Assembly: GCF_026262505.1 (NCBI RefSeq)
Contig: NC_067206.1
Span: forward strand, 29,899,896-29,963,895
DNA: 64,000 nucleotides
DNA from: Trichomonas vaginalis G3
Taxonomy: Eukaryota > Parabasalia > Trichomonadida > Trichomonadidae
Direction of reading: 5' to 3'
Position 1 is the first letter of the stretch; each line of letters starts with the position of its first letter. A program made the position numbers and the translations under genes. Below are positions 8,762 to 19,200 of the stretch, in pieces. The notes beneath the pieces were generated by a model that did no database searches, was not told where the DNA came from, and saw only the letters and a list, made by a program, of their open reading frames with translations.

Positions 8762-11700
8762 TCATGATAACGAATAATAAACAGGTATTAATATAAGCTC
8801 CACCATTGAAGATCTATCAGAGTATTTCTTCATATCAGACTTCAATTTCAGAACTGTTATTTGAGGGGTGATCAATGGTGTTTCTACAGGTGTTAATTGT
8901 GGAGTGTTTTGGGCTGTTGTATAAGGTGTTTCAGCTGGTGTAATCGCATTAGTTTGGAAAGGAGTTAAGAACTTTGAAATATAAGGTGTTTCAAAAGGTG
9001 TTTCTTTGTTTGTATGGGCGTGAGTGTAAAAAGGAGTTTCAAATGCGGTTTGGAACATTGTTTCTCCCTGTGTCTGAGACATCGTTCCATATGGAGTAAG
9101 TACTGGAGTCATATAATTCGTTAAAAACGGTGTTTGAAATGCAGTTGTGAATGGAGTCTCAGCAGCAGTCATAAAATGTGTTTCATAAGGAGTTTCTTTT
9201 TGTGTAAAAACTGGAGTTTGGAATTCAGTTATAAAAGGCGTTTGGAAGTTAGTTACAAAAGGTGTTTCTTTGTTTGTAATTTGAGGTGTGAAAACAGGAG
9301 TTTCTTGAGATGTTGAATGTGGAGTTTGGACCTGGGTCATATATGGTGTTACTTTAGGTGTCAACGCATTAGTTCTATATGGAGTTATTAAAGGAGTTGG
9401 TTGAGCAGTTGCGAATGGAATAAATCCTTCAAAAGGATTAGATTCAAAAGACTTGTAATAATCATTCCTTATTCGGCAAAACCTTTGAGGATCTGGGCAA
9501 TAAACAGTTCTATCAACATAGTATACATTGTTTGTTTGCCTAAAAGAATAGTTCTGTCCTTCATAGGTACAATTTAATTTATAGATTGTCTTTGAAGGAA
9601 TATCAGTTGTTAAATCAATAACAAAACTACTATAGTCATCAGCGCAATAGTAATATCCGCATTTATCATAAACTCTATGATTATCCACCATTCCAGGAAT
9701 AACTGCTTGATATTTATCACAGAAATATACAGGTAAATTATTATTTTGGTAGCTGTAATATGACTTTCCTGGTATTTCATTTCCAAATGGATCATAATAG
9801 TCTTTATGTTTGCAGAATTCTAAATTTTGATTTATACTACAATCTATTTTGTTGTTTGTTTCAGGGCAACCCCACCAGTTAAATTCAAATCCTACGCATA
9901 ATGATTCATTTGCTGGATTGAAAAATGTCCACTTTGGAAGTGTAGAAGCAGGAGGTCCAAGAGGCCAATTTGGAATGAAGTTTCCGTTAACATAATCTTT
10001 GTTGGCGTATATCATTGGTTTTGCATATCTCCAGTCAACTTCATAGTTACCTGAATCAAGTAAATATGCCATTGTTACATCTGTGACTCTAGAATAAGGA
10101 CCGGAATCTCTTTGAAGTCCATTGCATAAAATATCCTGTAAATAAATAATTGGGAGAGGGGATCCAGAAGAATCAACTAATATTCCGGACGGGCATGTAA
10201 CGTTTCCTTCAAATGTTTCCGTTCCATAATATTTTTTAGCAAATCCATGTGCGTAAGGTGTTGTCAAAACTTTGAAGTCAATTCCATTTGCGTTAAATGA
10301 ACAGAATGGATTTGGATAATAAGTTGTAGAAAACTTTGGATGCAAATGTGACAAAGTTGGGCTAGTTGTAGTTAATTTACTAAGTATTGATTTTAATATA
10401 GAGTAATAAAATGTAGAATTAATTCCTGAATCATCTGATGGATATTGAGGAATACTTGATGGATCCACAAAGAAATGGATTTGATACGTATAATATGAAG
10501 GTATTTCATATGTGTTGCCAATTTGAATACTTGAATATCCACTTCCAATTGGCATGCCATGGAAAATAAAATGTAAATCTGAATTAGTAATAGTTTCCCC
10601 GCCTTGATATGTATTTGACCATGAGTGTTTGGAAGTAGTTATGCTAGTTTTCCTTGGTATAACTCTTAGAAAGTTTTGCAAATAATTTCTAACATTCTCA
10701 CATGTTTCATAAAAAACTCTATATTTTTCTGTTGTTATCATATCATTCTCTGTACATGTATGAGTTCCAAATACATTTGTCTTTGACTCTCCAATACTAT
10801 TGCACATCTCGTTATCAACTATTGTTTTATTTATTAATCTGTAATCATGAGTGATTCTTATTGGTTGGAATCTTTCGTCTATTGTAATAGTTGGTGTTGC
10901 TGCGGGTGTCATCATTGGAGAAGGCGGTGGACTTGCAGCTGGAGTTGGTCTTGGTGTTGGGAATAAGACATTTTGGAAAGGGTCACTTGTAAAGTATGAA
11001 TCCAAAACTTCTCTTGTTCTGCAAAATCTTTCTGGTGAAGGGCATTTAACAGTTCTATTATTATAACAATTAGTGCTATTAATGCACCGTTTAAAATCAT
11101 GTGTTTGACCTTCTTCAGAGCATGTTATTATCTTTTTTTCTTGTGTTTCTTCATTAACAATAATATCAAGAGTAAAACTTGTATACCTATTGCATTGATA
11201 GCTTGAACAATAGTCATTAGTAAAATGTGTTAGGCCAGGAATAGTTGCAGTTCCTTTAGCACAGCCATAATCAGGCAATCTAATAAACTGTCTGTCATAG
11301 TATTGGTTCAAACTCCAATTTGTTCCGTTATTAGGGTTGTAATAATCAGGAGCGTTGCAATAGTCAATAGCGCTAAAGTCTGTTTGATTGTCGAGATTAG
11401 AACAATTTATTGTCTCATTTGGAATTGAATAAAACCATCCATTGAAGTCAAATGAAATTGTATCATTTGGATCATTCGGATCATAGAAATATTCTGGATA
11501 TGTTGTTAGAGGTGGAGATATTGGCCATCCTTTTCTGATCACTCCATCGATTGAATCTGGATTTCCGTAAACTATTGGCCTCCCTTTCTTCCAATCTATT
11601 TCATAGTTACCTGAATCTAAAAAGAAGGCCATTGTAACATCAGTTAATCTCCCAAATTGTCCTCCAATTGCATTGATACTCTGTGGAGAACCAATATCTC

Positions 11701-12562
11701 CATTGTAAATTATTGATTCAGATCCATTTGTATAATTGGCAACATTCTCTAGAACAATTCCCGATGGACAACTTGAATCATCTCCTTCAAATTTCTCTAC
11801 TTTGTAGTGTCTTGTTCCAAAATTATGGGCGTAAGGAGAAACTAAGATACGGAATGTTCTGTTATATTTCCTGAACTCACAGATAATTTCTTCATATGGA
11901 ATGTTGGTTCGTGCTGTGTGAAAGTGCTTGTATAGTGATGGACTCATGACCATAATGTTGAAAATTGATTTTAATATGCTGAAAAAATAATGGTTAGTGT
12001 CAGTATCAATATCTGAACTGTTTTTTGGAATATTGGCAGCATTTAAATAGATAGCTCCTGTGATTGGGCGATATGTTTCTTGGCCGTCAACATCATAATA
12101 ATTTACTGCCGAAATTAATGAGCTAAGATTGAACGGACGTAAAAATACTATTAAATATAGGTCATAATTCGTAATAGTAGGTCCATTTTGAATTACTTTG
12201 CAATCATCATTTTTAGGAAATGTAATGTGTTTTTGATATGGGTTAACTTTAACTAGATCTGTAATATAGTTGATGGCATTTTGAAAGGTAGTTTGATATG
12301 CTTGAATTTGCTCATTTGTAATTAAATCATCTTCCTGACATGTATAAACAGTATCATTCCAGTGAATGTTTTGACCTACAGTGGTGCATCTTTGAGGATC
12401 ATCAGTCGTTTTATTAAAATATTGAAAATCATAAAAAATTCTTATTGGCTTAAATTGAGTATCTTCATAAGTGTATCTTTGGTACGTGTTTGAGTTCCGA
12501 TTTGACTTTTCGGCTCCCCAGTTGAATAACCCTTTTCCAAAGGAGATAAAAAGCAAAATCAT
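8762..12562 (-). CDS. Secreted tandem leishmanolysin-like (GP63-like, M8) protein without HEXXH
   Basis: 1,266 residues. A short hydrophobic start (MILLFISFGKGLF) looks like a signal peptide. Two GP63-like domains follow, about 30-530 and 565-1045, joined by a Pro-rich linker (TPAASPPPSPMM). Both carry family marks: an N-terminal PIRI...YTCQEDDLIT block, SPYAHNFGTRHY or TPYAHGFAKKYY, EGN-CPSGI, and VTMAFFLDSGNYEIDW. The zinc site is absent in both: the block before SPSLYKHF (about residue 200) reads SILKSIFNI, and the second (about 727) reads SILKSILSK. Neither has the third His-Trp ligand site. So both domains should be inactive as peptidases. Residues 1047-1235 are a Thr/Pro repeat tail with a roughly 9-10 residue period (ETPFxTxFQTP), probably O-glycosylated. 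Many N-glycosylation sites. No convincing membrane anchor. Likely a surface or secreted binding protein (inference). An initiator-like TCACA lies before the ATG. Confidence 0.82.
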   Translation of the reverse strand: MILLFISFGKGLFNWGAEKSNRNSNTYQRYTYEDTQFKPIRIFYDFQYFNKTTDDPQRCTTVGQNIHWNDTVYTCQEDDLITNEQIQAYQTTFQNAINYITDLVKVNPYQKHITFPKNDDCKVIQNGPTITNYDLYLIVFLRPFNLSSLISAVNYYDVDGQETYRPITGAIYLNAANIPKNSSDIDTDTNHYFFSILKSIFNIMVMSPSLYKHFHTARTNIPYEEIICEFRKYNRTFRILVSPYAHNFGTRHYKVEKFEGDDSSCPSGIVLENVANYTNGSESIIYNGDIGSPQSINAIGGQFGRLTDVTMAFFLDSGNYEIDWKKGRPIVYGNPDSIDGVIRKGWPISPPLTTYPEYFYDPNDPNDTISFDFNGWFYSIPNETINCSNLDNQTDFSAIDYCNAPDYYNPNNGTNWSLNQYYDRQFIRLPDYGCAKGTATIPGLTHFTNDYCSSYQCNRYTSFTLDIIVNEETQEKKIITCSEEGQTHDFKRCINSTNCYNNRTVKCPSPERFCRTREVLDSYFTSDPFQNVLFPTPRPTPAASPPPSPMMTPAATPTITIDERFQPIRITHDYRLINKTIVDNEMCNSIGESKTNVFGTHTCTENDMITTEKYRVFYETCENVRNYLQNFLRVIPRKTSITTSKHSWSNTYQGGETITNSDLHFIFHGMPIGSGYSSIQIGNTYEIPSYYTYQIHFFVDPSSIPQYPSDDSGINSTFYYSILKSILSKLTTTSPTLSHLHPKFSTTYYPNPFCSFNANGIDFKVLTTPYAHGFAKKYYGTETFEGNVTCPSGILVDSSGSPLPIIYLQDILCNGLQRDSGPYSRVTDVTMAYLLDSGNYEVDWRYAKPMIYANKDYVNGNFIPNWPLGPPASTLPKWTFFNPANESLCVGFEFNWWGCPETNNKIDCSINQNLEFCKHKDYYDPFGNEIPGKSYYSYQNNNLPVYFCDKYQAVIPGMVDNHRVYDKCGYYYCADDYSSFVIDLTTDIPSKTIYKLNCTYEGQNYSFRQTNNVYYVDRTVYCPDPQRFCRIRNDYYKSFESNPFEGFIPFATAQPTPLITPYRTNALTPKVTPYMTQVQTPHSTSQETPVFTPQITNKETPFVTNFQTPFITEFQTPVFTQKETPYETHFMTAAETPFTTAFQTPFLTNYMTPVLTPYGTMSQTQGETMFQTAFETPFYTHAHTNKETPFETPYISKFLTPFQTNAITPAETPYTTAQNTPQLTPVETPLITPQITVLKLKSDMKKYSDRSSMVELILIPVYYSLS
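8860..9420 (-). repeat. Coding minisatellite for Thr/Pro repeats
   Basis: Degenerate tandem units of about 27-30 bases, reading as GGTGTTTC-type words on the plus strand, encode the ETPxxTxxxTP tail of the leishmanolysin-like protein. The phase stays in frame throughout, so the array is translated and selected as protein. Confidence 0.75.
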
Positions 12563-12569
12563 TATGTGA

Positions 12570-13261
12570 CAGTCAAAATTGAATTAAAATGAAATAATCA
12601 GTGTACATAATGATTAATACATAAAGGTTGATATGTTTTATGAAATATATTTTTTGAGGTATCTAACTGAAAATTGCATTGAATTTAATTTGACAAATTT
12701 CAATCGTACATCAAAAAATTGTTTGGCCTAAACTCAAGTAATAAGTTTATCATTATTTTACTTTTATTTTCAATAAGTTGTCACAAATTTTGATAAGTTG
12801 TTATAACCTTATATTATCCAAGTAAAAAAATCAACAGATATTATAATTGTGGATGTTTCCAACTGGAAATCTTTATGATTTAAAATGTTGAAATATAAAA
12901 AAATGCTAAATTCTGTTATAAATTTTGATTAGTAATAATAGCAAATTGATTTAATCAATTTTTGTAACCGTCATGTCAAATAAGGTTAGAATAAATCATG
13001 ACATTAATATATTAACAAATGTCAACATTATTATAGTAAAAAATAAGAGTGAAAGATAAATAAAAGTGTTACTCTCAAATCAATATTTTCACACACCGTC
13101 CAAAAATGTTTTTGATTGTATATATATTTAGGATATCATAAGTTATTTATAAAATTTAATTATTTGAATATATAACGATTATTGAAATCGGGATAGAATA
13201 TTCGTTAATCTGATGGCATCAATTGTACGAAATCAGAATTCAGATTGAAGATTTTGAATAG
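12570..13261. other. Intergenic, no gene seen
   Basis: AT-rich upstream region of the leishmanolysin-like gene. No open frame or structured repeat that I can support until the foldback element begins near 13,262. Confidence 0.5.
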
Positions 13262-14527
13262 AACATTGTAATAAACAGAAATTCATCAAAAGTGACAGCT
13301 CTCAATTTTATGACATTTGTAAATTCTAAATTGAATGAGAAAAATGAAATAATACTAAGCATAATACAATATTCTAGATTTAATTATAATTAGGAAAAAG
13401 TTAGTTTTGAGAGTACTTTTCATAGGCATATAGAATGAAATCTTCTGAAAAATAATATCACATAAACTCATATTATTTTCTAATATATAACTATTTTCTA
13501 TAAAAATCAAATTCAATGATCTTAAAAGCGAAGGATAAACCTCAAAATTTACGAATATAATGAGTTGGAATATAATGCTTATCTATCATAAAACCATATG
13601 AAATATCAATTTTTGCTTTACGCCTAATTTTTGACGACAATTAGCAAAAAATGTTAAATGTTAACACTCAGTCCATTTGAATATGAAAAATAAAATTGAC
13701 TTTGATTAAATGTTTTTATTTATCATGCAATTCTTCTTGCGACCAAAGATTTGAATAAAAGTTCAAAAAATAAGATAGCTTAAAAAAATAATATACGGTA
13801 GTGTTTACTAATAGATGAATAGTATATAAAATTCTATTAAAATGGATTTGATCCAAAAAAATATATAAAATTTGATCATAAATAAAATCGTTTTAAATTA
13901 CTTCTTCATTTAAATTATAACAATTATTTTTGGTTTTATATTTTTTGGATCAAATCCATTTTAATAGAATTTATATACTATTCATCTATTAGTAAACACT
14001 ACCGTATATTATTTTTAAGCTATCTTATTTTTTGAACTTTTATTCAAATCTTTGGTCGCAAGAAGAATTGCATGATAAATAAAAACATTTAATCAAAGTC
14101 AATTTTATTTTTCATATTCAAATGGACTGAGTGTTAACATTTAACATTTTTTGCTAATTGTCGTCAAAAATTAGGCGTAAAGCAAAAATTGATATTTCAT
14201 ATGGTTTTATGATAGATAAACATTATATTCCCACTCATTATATTCGTAAATTTTGAGGTTTATCCTTCGCTTTTAAGATCATTGAATTTGATTTTTATAG
14301 AAAATAGTTATATATTAGAAAATAATATGAGTTTATGTGATATTATTTTTCAGAAGATTTTGTGTTCTTCTTCAAAATTTTATTTTTTTTATTAAAAAGA
14401 ATCTTTACAAAATATACATTTACTTTAATTAATATTTAAAAACGTGCTCTATCAAAAGTTCCAAAAATTCAATATTTTAGCTTTTCTGAGGTGTCACTTT
14501 TGATAAATTTCTGTTTACAACACATTA
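13262..14527. mobile_element. Foldback-type non-coding element with long inverted arms
   Basis: Arms of about 423 bases, 13,440-13,862 and 13,938-14,361, are near-perfect inverted copies around a 75-base centre; only a few single-base differences are visible. A second, outer inverted pair lies at about 13,262-13,296 and 14,493-14,527 and shares words such as ATCAAAAGTGACA. Between inner and outer pairs the two sides do not match (about 145 and 130 bases). No protein frame. This is either a foldback/MITE-like transposon or an inverted duplication. If transcribed, it would form a double-stranded hairpin over 400 bases long. Confidence 0.65.
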
Positions 14528-14929
14528 AGGTTTTTTTCGCTAATGAAAGGAGTAGGTGCCAAAAGTGCTTACTCTTAAACAACCGTCGGATTTCCGGGTG
14601 AAATCGTGACACACTTTCGTCTTTCGTAGGCAGTGGTGGTTGTTACAAAAGGTAACTTCGAATGTAGCGTGAAATCTGCAAAAAAAATTCTGAAATTTGA
14701 ATGGAGAACACAAAAATTGAATAGTTTACGTCAATAAAAAAGAGAAAAATGAAGCCAATGTGTCTCGAACCTAAGACTTAGAGCAGCAATCCCACTGTTT
14801 ATCAAATTACACTACATGCATCTCTCACCTCAGTGAATGAGATCAACTATATGATAACTTTTTCCCCATTATATTCTTGTGGAAAAGTGACAAATAGCAA
14901 CTTTGACCCTCTCTCCTAATGAAAGCGAT
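14528..14929. other. Gene-free stretch with repeat character
   Basis: More balanced base composition than the neighbouring intergenic DNA (for example ACAACCGTCGGATTTCCGGG at 14,580). It includes GGTTCGAGACA on the minus strand near 14,765, which resembles a tRNA B box, but I cannot fold a tRNA around it. Probably an old repeat. Confidence 0.3.
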
Positions 14930-16205
14930 TTACCCAGATTTGCCTTACTTTTACCATCTCTCTAAAGCTGGGGACACCGCCTATCGTTGGGAGTAGCTAT
15001 TAAATAGAACCACCAAGGGTATTTTTCGAACTGCCGGTGTAATGTACTGGAAACATCCGACATAATGATTCATTATGCCAAGGTTTGATTCCCATTTATC
15101 CAATTTTTTTCTTTTTTGGATCATGAATTTTTTTTTGGGTCACTATAAGATTTGTTTCATGTTCTAAATCTGCTGCATATGTAATCTATTTTTATTTACC
15201 TATTTTTTAAAAATCGATTGGATTGCCAAATTTGAATATATTTAAAATCATAAAACTCCAAAAAAACTATAAATATATGTTTTATGCATAGTGCCGATAC
15301 TCAAATATCAGATTACTTAGATCCATGAATAATATCCGAATTTTTTTTCTTAAAATTAAACTTCAAAACTTCTTGCAATCTTATTCTTCATCTATTGTAA
15401 ATTTTTAAAACCATTTTTTAAAATAATTTTGGGTAAATTTTATTCTCATGTTGTTTTAATCGAAAATTGATACATTTTCAAAAAAATAATATTGACTTAT
15501 GAAATTCATTTTTAAGGTGAAATAGTATTGTTTTTATTAAAGTATATGAATAATATATAAAAAATTAATGAATAATATAAGCAGATTTTTAGTTTACAAA
15601 ACAAATATGAGCAATGCAATTTCAAACTTTTGCTGGCAATTTCGATATTGCTCAAGTTTGTAGTATTTGTGATACCTATAACATCGGCTTAATCAAAATT
15701 CGATTTTTCTTATGAGTTATTGAGAAAATTTGATTGCAATGAGAAGGATTTCGACGTTTTTGATAAACTAAGAGCTGAGCTTTAGGGGTTCAGTTCATTT
15801 ATGGCTGTAGTTTGATGCGTAGATCTCTTTTTTATTGTAAATTCTTTCAGCATGGAGATCGAGAATGAATCTTTTGAGAACTTTATGAGTTTTTACACCC
15901 GTAAAGAGGTCCTTCGAGGAAAGATAGTCCAGATTACATGAAGATGTGGGTTAACCAAAAAAATCCGATGGTTTCCCCATATTCATGTAGATCTTCGAAA
16001 AAATGAGCACCAAAAAAGCCAAAAAATAGGCTTTTTATTGGATTTGTACACTAGATCAATAACCTATTTAGGATCTGACACTCTTTTTAGCCAGAGAGAT
16101 GAGGTCCTTTCTAGGAAAACGATCTATTCATCCATAAAAAAAATGAATTATCGTTTTCCCCAGAAATTACATGGGGAGTGGTAAAAGTAAGGAAAATCTG
16201 GGTAA
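14930..16205. mobile_element. Non-autonomous element with 28-base terminal inverted repeats
   Basis: The left end, 14,930-14,957, starts TTACCCAGATTTGCCTTACT; the right end, 16,178-16,205, is its inverted copy with one mismatch in 28 bases. The 1.28 kb between them has no sustained reading frame. Subterminal words such as AAACGAT and GGTTTGATTCCC occur but I can assign no function. No clear target duplication is visible (left flank GCGAT, right flank TAAAA). It ends 71 bases from the stop codon of the BEACH-family gene. Confidence 0.55.
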
Positions 16206-16276
16206 TAAAATAATTTGAAAAAGTTTCTTATTTTAAATATAAAACTTTCTTTTTAAGATATAACATTTTATATAAA

Positions 16277-19200
16277 CTATTTTTGAGATTGAATTTGAGA
16301 ATACTCTAAGCATAATGGGCAAATTGAATCTCTTCCAAAGCATTTAGAGCATAATGCTCTCATGCATGATGGGCAAATCTCTGACGAATGCTTATGGCAG
16401 ATGTAGCATTTGTCAACAGATTTGGAAATTAAATCTGAATTTCCTCCCAAACACTGAGAGGAAATAACCACTGATTTGGAATCCTTCAGCTGGCAGATTG
16501 CTATTGATCCTGCTTCATCGCAATCCAAAGCTACTATCTCTTTGTCATTCGAAAGTTTCGATTGATGAAATTCGTTTTCAAAACCAAAAGAAAATTCGCG
16601 AGTTTTGTGTCCTATTATTAACCCGCCTGATTTCGGATCTCCGCACAAACTAGAGCAAGTAATTTCATTAGGAAAACTTATTTGGTACAAAGTGCTTCCT
16701 TCATAATCAATAACTTCTATTGAATGTTTGTAAACAACATAAAGATTTGACCTCAAAAAGTGGAGAGAAATAATTTTTTCTTCAACTTTTTTCTTAAAAA
16801 TTGTTTCACATAGAGGGAAGAAAATCAATGAAATTGATATTTCGTTTGCTAATGCAATTATCAGGTTATCTTTATCATAACATAGTAAATCTGCATTTTC
16901 TGTTTGTATCTGGCAAATTCTGACAATCATCGGTTTTTGATGTTTTGAAACTGCTCTGAAAACTAAAATTTCATCGAAAGAGAAAGTAACAAAACAAAAG
17001 TCATCATCGATAAAGATGTTCGTCCAGTGTTTTAGAATGGAATCATGCCATCTCACAACTTCTTTTGTTTCACAAAATTCGATAACTAAAGAATCATCTT
17101 TTATTTTTGCAGAAAATTTATCTTTTTTGAAGAAATTTCGGATTTCCTCAAAAGAAAAGTTTTCCTTTGTCACTTGGTAAACATAAGGTAGAGAAGTTGT
17201 GGAAAGATTTCTCTTTTCTTCACTGAATTTAGTAATTTTAGGGACATTTTCTGGTAATTTTTCAACAATTTCGTATTTGTAATCCAAATTTTGAGATTTT
17301 TTGGCATCAAAATCAATTTTTGAATTGGAATATGATTTTTCATTCAGTAGATTATAAAAAGATATAAATTCTTCTGTATCGATCTTTCCGTTCTTGAAAT
17401 CATTCGTAATCCTATCGATATCAAAAATTTCTGAAGTTGTAAACTGACTTAAATCATCGATGTATTTCAAAGATCTTTGGAAATCATCTTCTGAGTGGCA
17501 TTTAATAGTGAAATGTCCAGAAGACAAACTCCAAAATGAGAAAGATTTCGAGTTCTCGAATTTTATCAAAGACAGAATTTGTCTTTGTTCAATCATCAAC
17601 AAAACAGAAGAGAAAAATCTTGCAGTGATTCCTAAAGTGTGGTTAAAAACTTCTTCCATAACAAAAGAAAAATCATAGTCATTAAACACTAAACGGTCAT
17701 CAACCAAAGTAGAGCCAATAAGTAAAATGACAGCGTTGTGGAAAAAGAAGATTACGGAATCAGTTTCTTTCGAATTTCTCTGGAAAGAAACGTTGAAATA
17801 AACAGAAGATTTGGAAAATTCATTGAAAAATCTTTCCAGACAATTGCAGAATTTGTCTGGTTTAGTGATTTTTCGCTTGAAAAACTCTAATATATCTGAA
17901 TCACTTTCAAAGTGGTTTTTCAGATAAAATTTTGGTTGTTTCTTGTAAATGGAAAACTGTGACAAAAATCTTTTTTCAGAGATAATTGATTTGGATTTGA
18001 TTTCTTCTGTCCAGTATTCGATGTTGTCTGGTTTTGTCGTAGATAGAAATGACAACAAAATCTCTGATAATATCTTCGATTTCGTAAGAGAAATCGAATT
18101 CGATGACAAAATGATTTTCATTTTTTCTGTTATAAAATTAACAAAGTTTTCAATCAAAGAATTACGAGAATTTTCGTAAATTTCGTAACCATTTAGTATT
18201 TCTTTGTTCTTGTCTTTCAATCTGAAATTCTTGACAAATGAAATCAAAATGTTTGATTTTTGGTTATCAAATTTTGACAAAATTTCCAACCATTTTGATT
18301 TTATTGTCGAGAATTCGATAATTTTCTTTAATGTTTCTTCCTTCGTAAACAAGACGGATAAGAGCAAATCTATTGATTTTGCTTCACTCTGTGAAATGAA
18401 AGAAAGCAGAGTTTGAGAGAACTGATTTGCCAAAGAAGTCTTGATCTTCATTTTTTCGGCCAATTCGATGATTTCTTTCAATATTTGGTATGGATTTATC
18501 GAGTAGTCGGATTTGTGTAAAATATAATCATAAAACATTAGGATTTGCTTCACAAACACTTTTCCGGCTTTCTCTGCATTTGTAAATAGTGATTTGTCCA
18601 GTATCAAATTGATGGAATTTCCAATTTCGCTGTCATAAAAAAGTGGATTATATAAAAGTGACAAAATCACTTCACATGATGGTAATTTTGCGTTGAAAGC
18701 AAAAGAAGAGAGAAATGTAATCAAAGGATGGTCAGAAACATAAGAAATTGCATTTATAGCGTTGAAATTTTGGAAATTTACTTCCAAATTCGAATCAAGA
18801 ATCAAATTTGAAACAATTTCGCTGAGAAACTCGAAAACATCTTTTGTTTCCTCTGTTTTATCCTCATTATAATAAAATATTTCATTATTTTCCTGTGTGG
18901 TTTCGTTGTTCATTAAATCAAAATTAGAACTGTTTTGGATGTCGTTTTGCAGACCATCCAAATTTATCAAAGAATCATTTGTAGTGTTTTCTTTCTCTTC
19001 AGCTTTCTTCTTTTCTTCGGTGAAAGATTCATTGTTTTCTTCATTTTCTTCAATGAAAATTCTATGTTTTTCTTCATCTTTTTGATGGAATTCTTCCTTG
19101 TTTGTTTTTTGATCATTGTTTCTAACTGTTTTTATGAATGGTTGCCAGAATTCATCTCTTAACTCAGGAAAGTTTTCGAAATTGTTTCTTTCTACTGTTA

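Noticed and set aside
14740-14830. Possible tRNA on the minus strand (B-box-like GGTTCGAGACA)
   Set aside because: The T stem and acceptor do not pair and no anticodon arm forms; at most a very old tRNA-derived repeat.
15040-15110. Second tRNA-like sequence on the plus strand (GGTTTGATTCCC)
   Set aside because: Only the B-box likeness is present; the stems do not pair.
18897-19162. Phe/Ser-rich frames opposite the BEACH gene
   Set aside because: These are complements of the Lys/Glu-rich insert in the BEACH-family protein.
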